Origin: Oerskovia jenensis
Lineage (GTDB): Bacteria > Actinomycetota > Actinomycetes > Actinomycetales > Cellulomonadaceae
Direction: 5' to 3'
DNA length: 64,000 bases
Assembly (NCBI RefSeq): GCF_016907235.1
Contig: NZ_JAFBBO010000001.1
Span: 2,666,001-2,730,000, forward strand
Part shown: one piece after another, positions 29,899 to 38,328 of the stretch
Position numbering within the stretch: the first letter of the stretch is position 1
How the letters are laid out: each line of letters starts with the position of its first letter
The notes under the pieces: model-generated
What the model was told of the DNA's origin: nothing
The model's input: the letters and a program-made list of their open reading frames with translations, nothing else
Database searches by the model: none
Translations under genes and position numbers: made by a program

Positions 29899-31212
29899 CT
29901 ACTCGATGCCGTCGGCGTGGCGCTCGTCGACGGTCTTCGCGGCGTCGCGCCCGGCCTTCCGGTTGGCCCGACGACGTCGCGCGGGCCCGCTGTCGTCCCC
30001 GCCCTCGTCGTCGGCAGGGTCGTCGTCCTTCCCTTGGCCGGGGTCGTGCAGCATGTGCGAGTCGACGAGCTCGTGCCGCTGGATGTAGGTGTTCGCGACG
30101 GCCTGGATGGTCGCGGCGATCGGGAGCGACAGGAACGCTCCGAGCGCCCCGAACACCGCCCCGAACGCGAGGACCACCACGAACGACACCGCGGGGTTCA
30201 TCTCCAGTGCCCGCGCCGAGACCTTGGGCGAGAAGTACAGGTTCTCGAGCTGCTGGTACGCGACGATGAAGATGAGGACCGCGAGGGCCTGCGGCAGCCC
30301 CTGCGACGTGAGCGCCACGATCACGGGCAGCGCGCCGCCGATGTACGTACCGATCGTCGGGACGAACTGCGACACGACGCCCACGAACACCGACAACGGC
30401 AGGGCGTAGTCCGTGCCCACGATCAGCAGGAAGACGAACGTGAAGACGCTCGACAGTGCCGCGAGGACGATGCGCGAGTTGATGAAGTCGGAGACCTTGA
30501 CCTGCGTGATCTCCCACAGGCGCAGGACCTCCTGCTGACGGTTCGGCGTGAGCCAGCGGCAGATCGCGACCCGGAACTTGGGGCCCGCCGCGAGCAGGTA
30601 GTACGTCACGAGCATGATCGTCAGGAACGCGAAGATCACGCCCACGATCGTCGTCCCCACGACCAGGGCACCGGACGCGACGTCCTCGCCGAACTCGTTG
30701 AACCCCTGCTTGAGGAGCTCGTCGGAGCTCGGTATGTCGACGTCGAACCTCGTCGAGAGGAACTCCTGGATGTCGGTGTAGAGGGCAGGGATCGACTGGA
30801 CGAGCTGGACGAGCTGCTGCACGAACAGGTTGCCGAAGAGAGCGAAGATGCCCACGACGAGCACCAGACCACCCAGCAGCGCCGTCGCCGCGGCCGCGCC
30901 ACGCCGCCACCCGTGCCGGACGAGCCACACCACGATCGGCTCGAGCGCGAGCGCGATGAAGAACGCGATGAGGATGTTGACGCCGAGGCTCTCGAGGGTA
31001 CCGATCGCGTACCACGCGAAGATCCCGACGAAGACCGCGACGACGGTCATGAAGAGCGCGCGCGGCAGCCACCGGGGTGGCTTGCGGGGGTCGTCGGGGG
31101 AGAGCGCCAGGAAGTCCCGGGGCCGGTCGGGGCTCGGGGACGTCGGGGCGCCCTGGACCTGCGGAGCGCCCGGGGTGGCCGGCTCCGGAGTGGTGCTCGC
31201 GTCGCTCGTCAT
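29899..31212 (-). CDS. AI-2E family (YdiK/TqsA/PerM-like) membrane transporter
   Basis: A 437-aa membrane protein, ATG 31212. Pro/Ser-rich cytosolic N-terminus (about 1-50), then about eight spans of the AI-2E family: ALFMTVVAVFVGIFAWYAIG, ILIAFFIALALEPIVVWLV, the re-entrant-like QFVPTIGTYIGGALPVIVAL (a family hallmark) and YQQLENLYFSPKVSARALEM. The tail is charged (DDDPADDEGGDD then ARRRRANRK). Members export diverse small molecules or act as Na+/H+ exchangers; autoinducer transport should not be assumed. It follows the antiporter gene by 105 bp on the same strand, perhaps a joint ion-homeostasis role. Confidence 0.88.
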   Translation of the reverse strand: MTSDASTTPEPATPGAPQVQGAPTSPSPDRPRDFLALSPDDPRKPPRWLPRALFMTVVAVFVGIFAWYAIGTLESLGVNILIAFFIALALEPIVVWLVRHGWRRGAAAATALLGGLVLVVGIFALFGNLFVQQLVQLVQSIPALYTDIQEFLSTRFDVDIPSSDELLKQGFNEFGEDVASGALVVGTTIVGVIFAFLTIMLVTYYLLAAGPKFRVAICRWLTPNRQQEVLRLWEITQVKVSDFINSRIVLAALSSVFTFVFLLIVGTDYALPLSVFVGVVSQFVPTIGTYIGGALPVIVALTSQGLPQALAVLIFIVAYQQLENLYFSPKVSARALEMNPAVSFVVVLAFGAVFGALGAFLSLPIAATIQAVANTYIQRHELVDSHMLHDPGQGKDDDPADDEGGDDSGPARRRRANRKAGRDAAKTVDERHADGIE

Positions 31213-31317
31213 GGGGTGAAGGTAGCGAACGCGTGCTCGCCGGTGGCGCGCCCACGCCGTCGGGCAGGAAGGTCCGCGTCACACACCGGTACCGGTCGCG
31301 CAGGTCCGCGTGCGTGG

Positions 31318-32544
31318 TCAGCCGGGCGCGCGCTCCTGCGCGACCGGGACCCCGTCGTCGTCCAGGTTCTCCGGGCCGGGCGAGCGGACGCCCAGGCGGC
31401 CCGCGACCCACGGCCCGGTGAGGCCGTACACGATCGCCGTCAGCAGGATCACCCCGAAGACCACCGGGACGAGCTGCTCGAACGGCTGACCGTCGTCCTC
31501 GAAGCGCAGCGCGAAGACCGACGCGGTCGACGCCGCGACGATCCCGCGCGGGGCCATCCACCCGACCATGACCCGTTCTCGGCTCGACAGGACGCTGCCC
31601 GTGGTCGCGATCGACGCGACGAGCGGGCGCAGGACCAGGACGAGCAGCGCCACGATCGCGAGCGTCGCGAGCGCGTAGGTCGCGAGCGCGTCGAGGTCGA
31701 CCCGCGCCGAGAGCAGGATGAAGAGCGTGCCGATGAGGAGCAGCCCCACGTGGCTGCCGAACTCGTGCAGCGGTTCGATGCGCGCCCAGCGCTGGTTCGC
31801 GAGCACGATCCCGAGCGTCGTGGTCGCGAACAGGCCGGCCTCCTCGTGGAACGCCTCGGCCACGGCATACGTCGCGAGCGCCGTCGCGAACGCGAGCGAC
31901 ACCTCGGTCGCCGCCGGGACCTTGCCCCACCGGACCGCCGCGACGTACGCCGCCGCGGCGACCGCCCCCGTCAGGACCCCGGACAGCGCGGTCGCGCCCA
32001 GGTGCTCGGGGGCCGCGTGGAGCGCGATGTTGGCCATCGCGAGCGCGACCGTCGCGCCGATCGGGTCGATGAAGATCCCCTCGAACGCGAGCACCGACTC
32101 GAGCGGCTGCTTGGGCCGGATCACCGCGAGCAACGGCCCGACGACCGTGGGTCCCGACACGATGAGGATGGCCCCGATGACCGCGGCCCGGGACAGCGGC
32201 AGGTCCAGCACCCACCAGCAGATGAGGGTCGCTCCGACCCCCGTCAGGACCGCCCCCAGGGTCACGAGCAGCGCGACCGGACGACGCGCCCCGCCCTGGA
32301 GCCGTTTCATGTCGAGCTTGAGCGACTCCTCGAACAGCAGGAGGCCGACCGCCATGGACACGAGCGGGAACAGGTCCTCGCCCAGCAGGACGTCCGGGTC
32401 GACGAGCCCCGACACCGGGCCGGCCAGCAGCCCCAGCACGAGCAGCAGCAGGATCGAGGGCACCCTGAGCGCCTTCGCGGCGACCTGCCCCACGACCCCG
32501 AGCACGACGACCAGCGCGATCCCGCCCGTGAACCCCAGCTCCAT
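31318..32544 (-). CDS. cation:proton antiporter (CPA1, NhaP-type)
   Basis: A 408-aa membrane protein, ATG 32544, with about 12 hydrophobic segments. ALRVPSILLLLVLGLLAGPV and LVSMAVGLLLFEESLKLDM are typical N-terminal helices; LIVSGPTVVGPLLAVIRP and FEGIFIDPIGATVALA form the ion-binding core, where FIDP replaces the more common ND pair of NhaP relatives; MVGWMAPRGIVAASTASVFAL is the conserved C-terminal WAGPRG-type helix. It exchanges Na+ or K+ for H+ at the cytoplasmic membrane. It is divergent from the DUF7144 gene across 150 bp. Confidence 0.9.
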   Translation of the reverse strand: MELGFTGGIALVVVLGVVGQVAAKALRVPSILLLLVLGLLAGPVSGLVDPDVLLGEDLFPLVSMAVGLLLFEESLKLDMKRLQGGARRPVALLVTLGAVLTGVGATLICWWVLDLPLSRAAVIGAILIVSGPTVVGPLLAVIRPKQPLESVLAFEGIFIDPIGATVALAMANIALHAAPEHLGATALSGVLTGAVAAAAYVAAVRWGKVPAATEVSLAFATALATYAVAEAFHEEAGLFATTTLGIVLANQRWARIEPLHEFGSHVGLLLIGTLFILLSARVDLDALATYALATLAIVALLVLVLRPLVASIATTGSVLSSRERVMVGWMAPRGIVAASTASVFALRFEDDGQPFEQLVPVVFGVILLTAIVYGLTGPWVAGRLGVRSPGPENLDDDGVPVAQERAPG

Positions 32545-32694
32545 GGACCCATAGTGGTGGTGGACGGCCGCTCGCGCAGCGGATGCCGACGCGGGAGTCC
32601 GGTGCCACGATCAGGGGAGCGAGACTTCCGGGGTGACGCCGGGCCGGTCACGGCCAGGACGACGTCACCCGTTCTACGTGTGCGAGGAGGCACC

Positions 32695-33120
32695 ATGGCG
32701 CGGTCGTCACAGGTCACGGGATGGGTCGGCTGGGTGTGGTTCGCGGGCATCGTCCTGGTCACGCTCGGGCTGTTCAACGCGATCAGCGGCCTGGTCGCCG
32801 CGTTCTCCCCCGAGAAGCTCGTCGGGCTGGGCGAGCAGGGGATCGTGGTCCTCGACGTGTCGACGTGGGGGTGGATCCACCTGGTCGTCGGGGCGCTCCT
32901 CGTGATCGTGGGCTTCGCGCTCCTCGCGGGCCGCGGCTGGGCACGGCTCGTCGCGATCGTGCTCGTCGTGCTCAACGTGCTGACCCAGTTCGTCGCGCTC
33001 CCCGCGAGCCCGTGGTGGTCGGTCGTCACGATCGTCCTGGGCATCTTCGTGCTGTGGGCGCTCGTCGTGCACGGTGACGAGGCCGAGCGGGCGTCGAGGT
33101 CCGACGCCCACCTGCCGTGA
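32695..33120 (+). CDS. DUF7144-type four-span membrane protein
   Basis: A 141-aa protein, ATG 32695 preceded by GCGAGGAGGCACC. Four spans: WVGWVWFAGIVLVTLGLFNA, a loop with the family-typical VVLDVSTWGWIHLVVGALLV leading into span 2, LARGWARLVAIVLVVLNVLT-like span 3 (here GRGWARLVAIVLVVLNVLTQ), and WWSVVTIVLGIFVLWALVVHG. The TWGWIHL-x-GA motif is characteristic. Function unknown; often found with other general-stress genes in actinobacteria, as here. Confidence 0.8.
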   Translation: MARSSQVTGWVGWVWFAGIVLVTLGLFNAISGLVAAFSPEKLVGLGEQGIVVLDVSTWGWIHLVVGALLVIVGFALLAGRGWARLVAIVLVVLNVLTQFVALPASPWWSVVTIVLGIFVLWALVVHGDEAERASRSDAHLP

Positions 33121-33231
33121 CGACGGACGCGACTCCCGCCTGACGTGGTCCCTCCTGCGGCCGGACCGCCGGACCGCGACCGGCTCCACCACTTCCCGCA
33201 CCCCGCAACCCCGAAGAACGGAGCACCACCC

Positions 33232-33660
33232 ATGGCCACGACACAGTTCGGTCCGGTCGAGTTCGTCGCGATCGCCTTCCCCTCCGAGCGGGTCCCGGAC
33301 GCGGTCAAGATGGCGATCGCGGACCTCCTCGGGTCCGACGTCGTCACGCTCCTCGACCTCACCGTGATCCGCAAGGGGATCGGTGGAGAGATCGACGTGA
33401 TCGAGGTCGAGGACCTCGGCGACGAGCTCGACATCACCGAGACCCAGCTCGGCAGCTCGGGCCTCGCCGGGCAGGAGGACATCGACGACGTCGCGTCGAA
33501 CCTCGAGCCCGGGACGTCCGCCCTCGTCCTGATCGTCGAGCACTCCTGGGCGCGGCAGTTCGTGGGCGCCGTGCACGACGCCGGGGCTGCGGTGATCGCG
33601 CAGGAACGCATCCCCGCCGACGTCGTCAACGAGATCGTCGAGCTCGCCGAGATCGGCTGA
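33232..33660 (+). CDS. DUF6325 family protein
   Basis: A 142-aa soluble acidic protein, ATG 33232. It matches the DUF6325 pattern: FGPVEFVAIAFPSERVPDAV start, LLDLTVIRKG, EVEDLGDELDI, EDIDDVASNLEPGTSALVLI and IVEHSWARQFVGAVHDAGA, ending in a helix. The fold is probably a ferredoxin-like dimer related to DUF1269. No enzyme motif. Its start is preceded by GAACGGAGCACCACCC, nearly repeated before the next gene (GAACGGAGCACACC), pointing to common control of this small gene cluster. Confidence 0.85.
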   Translation: MATTQFGPVEFVAIAFPSERVPDAVKMAIADLLGSDVVTLLDLTVIRKGIGGEIDVIEVEDLGDELDITETQLGSSGLAGQEDIDDVASNLEPGTSALVLIVEHSWARQFVGAVHDAGAAVIAQERIPADVVNEIVELAEIG

Positions 33661-33670
33661 GGGCCGTCCC

Positions 33671-33802
33671 CGACGGGGACGAACCCCTGACGGGGCGAAC
33701 CCCCGACGGGGCGAACCCCCGACGGGGACGAACCCCCGACAGGGCGACCGCACGGACACCACCGCACGAGGACACCACGCACTCGGACATCACCGCACGA
33801 GG
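33671..33802. repeat. two adjoining tandem repeats before the SHOCT gene
   Basis: First tract (33671-33750): about five copies of GACGGGGCGAACCCCC, some with an extra A (GACGGGGACGAACCCC). Each unit can form a small CGGGG/CCCCG hairpin. Second tract (33749-33802): about four copies of CGCACGAGGACACCAC, the last blending into the ribosome binding region GAGGAACGGAGC of the next gene. They fill the 155-bp gap between the DUF6325 and SHOCT genes. Confidence 0.85.
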
Positions 33803-33815
33803 AACGGAGCACACC

Positions 33816-34166
33816 ATGCCACTACGACGCGTAGGACGCCCAGGTCTGCTGGGGACGATGGCCCGCACGGCCGTCATCGCCGGGACGGCGTCCGCCACGG
33901 CCGGCGCCGTGAACCGGCACCAGCAGGGCAAGGCCGAGCAGCAGGCGGAGCAGCAGCAGTACGAGGCGCAGCAGCAGGCCCAGCAGCAGCAGCTCTACGC
34001 GCAGCAGGCAGCGGCGGCCCAGGCTGCGCAGGCGGCGCCCGCAGCACCTGCCGCCGGGGGCGGGAACGACCTCCTGGCGCAGATCGAACAGCTCGGCCAG
34101 CTCCACGCGAGCGGGGTCCTCAGCGACGCCGAGTTCGCTGCCGCCAAGGCCAAGCTGCTCGGCTGA
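33816..34166 (+). CDS. SHOCT-domain protein with Gln-rich coiled region
   Basis: A 116-aa protein, ATG 33816. N-terminal Arg/Gly-rich stretch (MPLRRVGRPGLLGTMARTAV) with a weak hydrophobic segment AVIAGTASATAGAV, a Gln/Ala/Glu low-complexity helix about 36-70 (repeated QQQ runs), an Ala/Pro linker and the short C-terminal SHOCT domain LLAQIEQLGQLHASGVLSDA followed by EFAAAKAKLLG. SHOCT is an oligomerisation motif. This DUF6325-next-to-SHOCT arrangement recurs in actinobacteria. Likely membrane-associated or scaffold role; not characterised. Confidence 0.85.
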   Translation: MPLRRVGRPGLLGTMARTAVIAGTASATAGAVNRHQQGKAEQQAEQQQYEAQQQAQQQQLYAQQAAAAQAAQAAPAAPAAGGGNDLLAQIEQLGQLHASGVLSDAEFAAAKAKLLG

Positions 34167-34230
34167 CCGAGCCCTGCTCCACCCCGGCCCCGGCCCGCCC
34201 GGGGCTTCCGACCCACCCGAGAGGACAACG

Positions 34231-34713
34231 ATGGCAACGTTCACCGTCTGGTCGTTCGACACCCCCGGAGGCGCAGAGGTCGCGTCCGGCGTCCTGAAGG
34301 ACGCGGCGTCCGAAGGTCTGATCAAGATCGTCGACCGCGCGATCGTGACCTGGCCCGAGGGGGCGAAGAAGCCCACGACGCGCCACACGCACGAGGACGA
34401 GTGGCGCGGGACCGGCTGGGGCGCCTTCTGGGGCCTGCTGTTCGGGGCGCTCTTCTTCGTGCCCGTGATCGGGGTCGCCGCAGGCGCTGCCCTGGGCGCG
34501 ATCCACAAGTCCATGGAGGCCGTGGGACTGAACAAGGACCAGCTCGACCGCATCCGCGCTCAGGTCACCGAGGGCACCTCCGCCCTGTTCGCCGTGACCG
34601 AGGACGGCAACCTGGACCGCGTGGGCGAGCGGTTCCACGGGCTGCACGGCGACCTCATCGCCACGAACCTCACCCAGGAGGAGCGCCGCGTGCTCCTCGA
34701 GACCTTCGACTGA
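34231..34713 (+). CDS. DUF1269 domain protein with Gly-rich hydrophobic hairpin
   Basis: A 160-aa protein, ATG 34231 after GAGAGGACAACG. ATFTVWSFDTPGGAEVASGV begins the ferredoxin-like domain; GWGAFWGLLFGALFFVPVIG and VAAGAALGAI form a Gly-zipper-like hydrophobic hairpin (about 65-92) that can insert in or associate with membranes; the second half (LDRIRAQVTEGTSALFAVTE) completes the fold. DUF1269 proteins are membrane-stress associated and of unknown mechanism. Its domain resembles that of DUF6325 two genes upstream, so the two may interact. Confidence 0.85.
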   Translation: MATFTVWSFDTPGGAEVASGVLKDAASEGLIKIVDRAIVTWPEGAKKPTTRHTHEDEWRGTGWGAFWGLLFGALFFVPVIGVAAGAALGAIHKSMEAVGLNKDQLDRIRAQVTEGTSALFAVTEDGNLDRVGERFHGLHGDLIATNLTQEERRVLLETFD

Positions 34714-34780
34714 TCCGGGGGCGTCGCGCACGCGCGTCGTGCGCGGCGCGCGCCCTGCACGGCGCACGTCGAGCAGCGCA

Positions 34781-34816
34781 CGCGGGAGGGGCCCGGCAGG
34801 ACCGGGCCTCTCCCGC
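34781..34816. terminator. bidirectional terminator between DUF1269 and sigma-factor genes
   Basis: CGCGGGAGGGGCCCGG pairs with CCGGGCCTCTCCCGCG (one G-U pair) around CAGGA. It lies between convergent genes (stops at 34713 and 34825) and can serve both. Confidence 0.8.
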
Positions 34817-34824
34817 GGTGGCGT

Positions 34825-35838
34825 CTACGCGTCGAGGTGGAGCGGCAGACCGAAGAGCGGGTACCAGGCCTCGACGTCGAGGAACGCGTTGATGCCGGTC
34901 ACCTTGCCGTCCGCGGTGTCGATCACCTGCAGCGCCCAGGCGTCGTACCCGCCGTCGGGGGAGACCCGGTACTGGCCGAAGCCGAACGTCCCGTTGGCGC
35001 GCACCGGCACCATGCGTGAGCCGCGGCACTCCGCCCCAGGCCCGACCATCCACCGCTCGATCTGCACCGGGCCCTGCATCCACAGCGCGTACGGCGGCAT
35101 CGAGAGCGTGGCCTCGTCGTGGAGCAGCGCCACGAGCGCGGGCATGTCGTAGCGCTCGAACGCGTCGAGGTACTTCTCCAGGAGCTCGTTCTTGTCCTCG
35201 TCGACGGGCACGGTCGGGAGGTTGGCGCCGTCCGTCCCGGGGCCCGACCCGTAGTGCGCCTGGGCGGACAGCGTGGCCCGCGCACGCTGGAGCGCGCTGT
35301 TGACCGACGGCACCGTCGTCTCCAGGAGCTCGGCGACCTCGCTGGCCTGCCAGCGCAGGACCTCGCGCAGGATGAGGACGGCGCGCTGCTTGGGCGGCAG
35401 GTACTGCAGGGCCGCGACGAACGCGAGGCGGATGGACTCCCGCCCGACCGCGACGTCGGCCGGGTCGCCGTCCCGGGGCAGTACCCGGTCGTCGGGGACG
35501 GGCTCGACCCACGTCTCCTCCGAGAGCTGCTCGCCGAGGTTCCTCTCCTCGGCCGACTGGGCGGCACCCAGCCCCATGGGACGTTCGCGACGCTTGCGCT
35601 GGGCGAGATGGTCGAAGCAGACGTTCGTCGCGATGCGGTAGAGCCAGGAGCGCAGCGCCGAGCGTCCTTCGAAGCGGTCGTAGGAGCGCCAGGCGCGGAC
35701 CATGGTGTCCTGGACCGCGTCGTCCGCCTCGAAGGACGAGCCGAGCAGGCGGTAGCAGTAGCCCGTGAGCTGCGACCGGTACTGGTCCAGGAGCTCCCCG
35801 AGGTCCTCGTCCGCGACGGTCGCTGTACGTTCGGTCAT
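34825..35838 (-). CDS. SnoaL-tailed sigma-70 family RNA polymerase sigma factor (SigX5/TIGR02960-like)
   Basis: A 337-aa extracytoplasmic-function-like sigma factor; ATG 35838 preceded by GAGAGGACACC. Region 2 (about 15-85) includes LTGYCYRLLGSSFEADDAVQ and RSWLYRIATNVCFDHLAQRK; region 4 (about 142-200) includes YLPPKQRAVLILREVLRWQA and SVNSALQRARATLSAQ. The C-terminal about 110 residues form a SnoaL/NTF2-like domain (LEKYLDAFERYDMPALVALL), which in such sigma factors modulates activity in place of an anti-sigma factor. None is encoded beside it, which fits. Likely target genes include the neighbouring stress genes, but no promoter motif could be tested. Confidence 0.88.
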   Translation of the reverse strand: MTERTATVADEDLGELLDQYRSQLTGYCYRLLGSSFEADDAVQDTMVRAWRSYDRFEGRSALRSWLYRIATNVCFDHLAQRKRRERPMGLGAAQSAEERNLGEQLSEETWVEPVPDDRVLPRDGDPADVAVGRESIRLAFVAALQYLPPKQRAVLILREVLRWQASEVAELLETTVPSVNSALQRARATLSAQAHYGSGPGTDGANLPTVPVDEDKNELLEKYLDAFERYDMPALVALLHDEATLSMPPYALWMQGPVQIERWMVGPGAECRGSRMVPVRANGTFGFGQYRVSPDGGYDAWALQVIDTADGKVTGINAFLDVEAWYPLFGLPLHLDA

Positions 35839-35904
35839 GGTGTCCTCTCGTGGGCGCGCGGCGATGTGCGCCACCTCACACGGTAGCGCGCGCCGCCCAC
35901 ACCG

Positions 35905-38070
35905 TCAGCGGGAGAGGGCGTCGGCCCGGGCGAGCTCGAACCAGACGGTCTTGCCCGGCCCGTCGGACGTCTTGTGCTCGACGAACCACCGGTCGGCGAA
36001 CCGGTCGAGGAACTGGATGCCGCGACCGCCCGTCTCGTGCGGCTCGGGGTCGTGCAGGGTCGGTTCGTCGGGGGACGCGTCCCGGACACCGATCCGCACG
36101 GTCGCGGGCCACACCTCGACCACCGCCTCGAGCGGTCCCTGCGCGTGCTGGACCGCGTTGGTCAGGGTCTCGCTCGCGAGGAGCATGATGGTGCGCCGCT
36201 GGTCGCGGTTGATCCCGCAGCTCTCCAGGATGTCGTCGACCCAGCGCCGTGCCGGGGAGATCGCCGCGGTCGAGTGCTCGACGTCGCGCGTCATCCGGGT
36301 GGGGCACGCGGGCGTCGGGTGGGAGTCGACGGCTGCCCGGACCCGGACCGCCAGGACCGCGATGTCGTCGCGCTGGTCGCTGCCGACCAGGCGCTGGACC
36401 AGGGCGTTCGGGAGCGCGAGGGTCGAGCCGTGCCGCAGTGTCGCGAGGGCCTGCGCGAGGCCCGCCAGGCGTGCGCTCTGCGGGACCCCGCGCCGCTCGA
36501 TGAGCCCGTCCGTGTACAGCAGGAGGGTGTCGCCCGGGCCGAGGTGGGTCATGTGGTCGCAGCGCGCGGCGTTGGGGACGAAACGGAGCATCATGTCCGG
36601 TCGGGTGTCGAGGAGCTCGACCTTCCCGTCGGACCGCAGGATGAGCGGCGGCGGGTGCCCGGCGTTGGACCAGGACAGGTCGTAGAAGTCGCCGCGTCGG
36701 TCGAGCCGGACGACGACCGCGGTCCCGCTCGCATGGAGCGAGAGCCCGGTGTTCGCGCGGTCGAGGAGGCGGAGCAGGGCCGAGGGCGACTCGTCGTGGC
36801 TCCAGGCGAACGTGCGCAGCATCGACCGGAGCTGGCCCATCTCGGCTGCGGCCCGCATGTCGTGGCCGGTCACGTCGCCGATCATGAGGACCGAGGCGTC
36901 CTCGTCGTACACGACCGCGTCGTACCAGTCCCCGCCGACCTGGTCCGTGAGGGTCGCGGGCGAGTACGTCGAGGCCAGCTCGAGGTGCGGGATGTCGGGC
37001 AGCGCCGTGAGCATCGCGGCCTGGAGGGTCGTGGCGGCGTCGCGCCGTTCCTCGAGCAGCTTGACGCGTTCGAGGGCGTGCGCCACGAATCCCGCGAGGC
37101 CCGCGCGGGACAGGGACTCGTCGTCGGCGGTCTTGCCCTGCTCCCACCCGAGGAAGATGACCGCGAGCAGGGTCGTGCCGGAGAGCACGGGCAGCAGCGC
37201 CCGCGCGCCGACGCTCTCGTCGAGCGCCTCGGAGACGGTCGGGAACGCCGCGAGGATCTCGGCCTCGTCCCGGAAGAACAGGGCTTCCTGCGTGCGGGCG
37301 ACGAAGGACAGGACACGGTCCGGGTCGTCGAGGCGCGCGTACCGGTACGACGGCGAGAGCGCCGGCTCCAGGTGGTCCATGCTCGTGTAGGTCAGGCTCT
37401 TGCGCGACGGGTCGACGACCGCGAGCCCGGCGTACCGGGCCCCGATCGCCGAGGACGCCACGTAGGCGAGGGTCTCGCCCACGTCCTGGACCGAGGTCGC
37501 GTCGGCGAAGGCCTCGCTGAGCATGAGCAGGAGGCGGTTGCGCCGGGTCGCCTGGATGGCGAGGTTCTGCATCCTCGTCGCGCGCTCGTGGGCGATGCGC
37601 AGCTGGAGCTCGGAGGTGCACGCGGCCGTCAGGTCGGCAAGGGTCGCGAGGTCGGTGTCGGTCCAGTCGTGCGGCTCGTCGTCCATCGCGCACAGCGTCC
37701 CGACGACGCGGCCCCGTTGGTCGAAGATCGGGAAGCCCGCGTAGGCGAGGACACCGAACTCCGGGATGGACGGGTTGTCCCAGACGCGGGCGTCCTTGCG
37801 GGTGTCGGGCACGACGAGCGGCTCGCGGTCGTTCGTCACGTGCTGGCAGAACGAGTGGGTCAGCGGCATGCGCCTGCTGAGCTGGATGTCCTCGGGCATG
37901 CCGTGGGCCCCGGGGTAGACCTGTTCGTCCGACAGGACCAGGGACACCGCGGCCGTCGGGACGCCGAGCTGGCGCATGGCCAGGCGGGCGAAGCGGTCGA
38001 AGGACTCGTCAGCGGTCGGCGTCCCGAGACCCGCCTCGACCAGCTCGAAGATCGCCTGGGCCTCGGTCAT
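35905..38070 (-). CDS. GAF-GAF-SpoIIE phosphatase with C-terminal HATPase domain
   Basis: A 721-aa soluble regulator, ATG 38070. First GAF (about 20-150; TDESFDRFARLA-like start, FCQHVTNDREPLVV, YAGFPIFDQRGRVVGTLCAM), second GAF (about 165-350), SpoIIE/PP2C serine phosphatase (about 365-580; LELASTYSPATLTDQVGGDW, VLMIGDVTGHDMRAA, DTLLLYTDGLIERRG, DQRDDIAVLAVRV with metal-binding Asp residues), then an RsbW-like HATPase_c_2 kinase domain (LLASETLTNAVQHAQG, GGRGIQFLDRFADRW). It can both dephosphorylate an anti-sigma antagonist and bind ATP as an anti-sigma-like switch, integrating light, redox or ligand signals through GAF. It controls a general stress response; its partner STAS protein is not in the window. 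Confidence 0.92.
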   Translation of the reverse strand: MTEAQAIFELVEAGLGTPTADESFDRFARLAMRQLGVPTAAVSLVLSDEQVYPGAHGMPEDIQLSRRMPLTHSFCQHVTNDREPLVVPDTRKDARVWDNPSIPEFGVLAYAGFPIFDQRGRVVGTLCAMDDEPHDWTDTDLATLADLTAACTSELQLRIAHERATRMQNLAIQATRRNRLLLMLSEAFADATSVQDVGETLAYVASSAIGARYAGLAVVDPSRKSLTYTSMDHLEPALSPSYRYARLDDPDRVLSFVARTQEALFFRDEAEILAAFPTVSEALDESVGARALLPVLSGTTLLAVIFLGWEQGKTADDESLSRAGLAGFVAHALERVKLLEERRDAATTLQAAMLTALPDIPHLELASTYSPATLTDQVGGDWYDAVVYDEDASVLMIGDVTGHDMRAAAEMGQLRSMLRTFAWSHDESPSALLRLLDRANTGLSLHASGTAVVVRLDRRGDFYDLSWSNAGHPPPLILRSDGKVELLDTRPDMMLRFVPNAARCDHMTHLGPGDTLLLYTDGLIERRGVPQSARLAGLAQALATLRHGSTLALPNALVQRLVGSDQRDDIAVLAVRVRAAVDSHPTPACPTRMTRDVEHSTAAISPARRWVDDILESCGINRDQRRTIMLLASETLTNAVQHAQGPLEAVVEVWPATVRIGVRDASPDEPTLHDPEPHETGGRGIQFLDRFADRWFVEHKTSDGPGKTVWFELARADALSR

Positions 38071-38254
38071 CGCCTCAGTATGGCGTGCGGGCCGCTGTCC
38101 GTCACCGGGAAGCGTGGGGTGAATCGATCCTCCCCGGAACGACGGGGCCCGCCGAGGCCGACGGCGGGTCACAGGTGCGTGACCCTCGGCGTGCCCGCGA
38201 GACGTCGCATCAGGGGCGCTTCACCCGGAACCCGCCCGTTTCGCCGCGCGCATC

Positions 38255-38274
38255 GTGACGCCCGTCACTAATCT
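38255..38274 (+). promoter_or_regulatory. palindrome and -10-like box before the SHOCT membrane gene
   Basis: GTGAC-GCCC-GTCAC (38255-38268) abuts TAATCT (38269-38274), a possible -10, about 55 bp before the ATG at 38329. No -35 is obvious, which would suit activator control. The 258-bp divergent region 38071-38328 shows nothing else beyond a degenerate GAGGGTGAC-family site near 38177. Confidence 0.3.
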
Positions 38275-38328
38275 GACCTCAGCGCCTCGCGCTCGCGAGC
38301 GCCGGAGATCGTCGAACGGGGCTTCACC

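Noticed and set aside
29899-31212. Autoinducer-2 exporter function for the AI-2E protein
   Set aside because: The family name is historical; many members move other ions or small molecules and no quorum-sensing genes are nearby.
28435-33120. A 1,561-codon plus-strand open frame
   Set aside because: It runs antisense across DUF1254, AI-2E and antiporter genes that have clear families; only its last 142 codons (from 32695) are a real gene. Long antisense frames are expected at this GC content.
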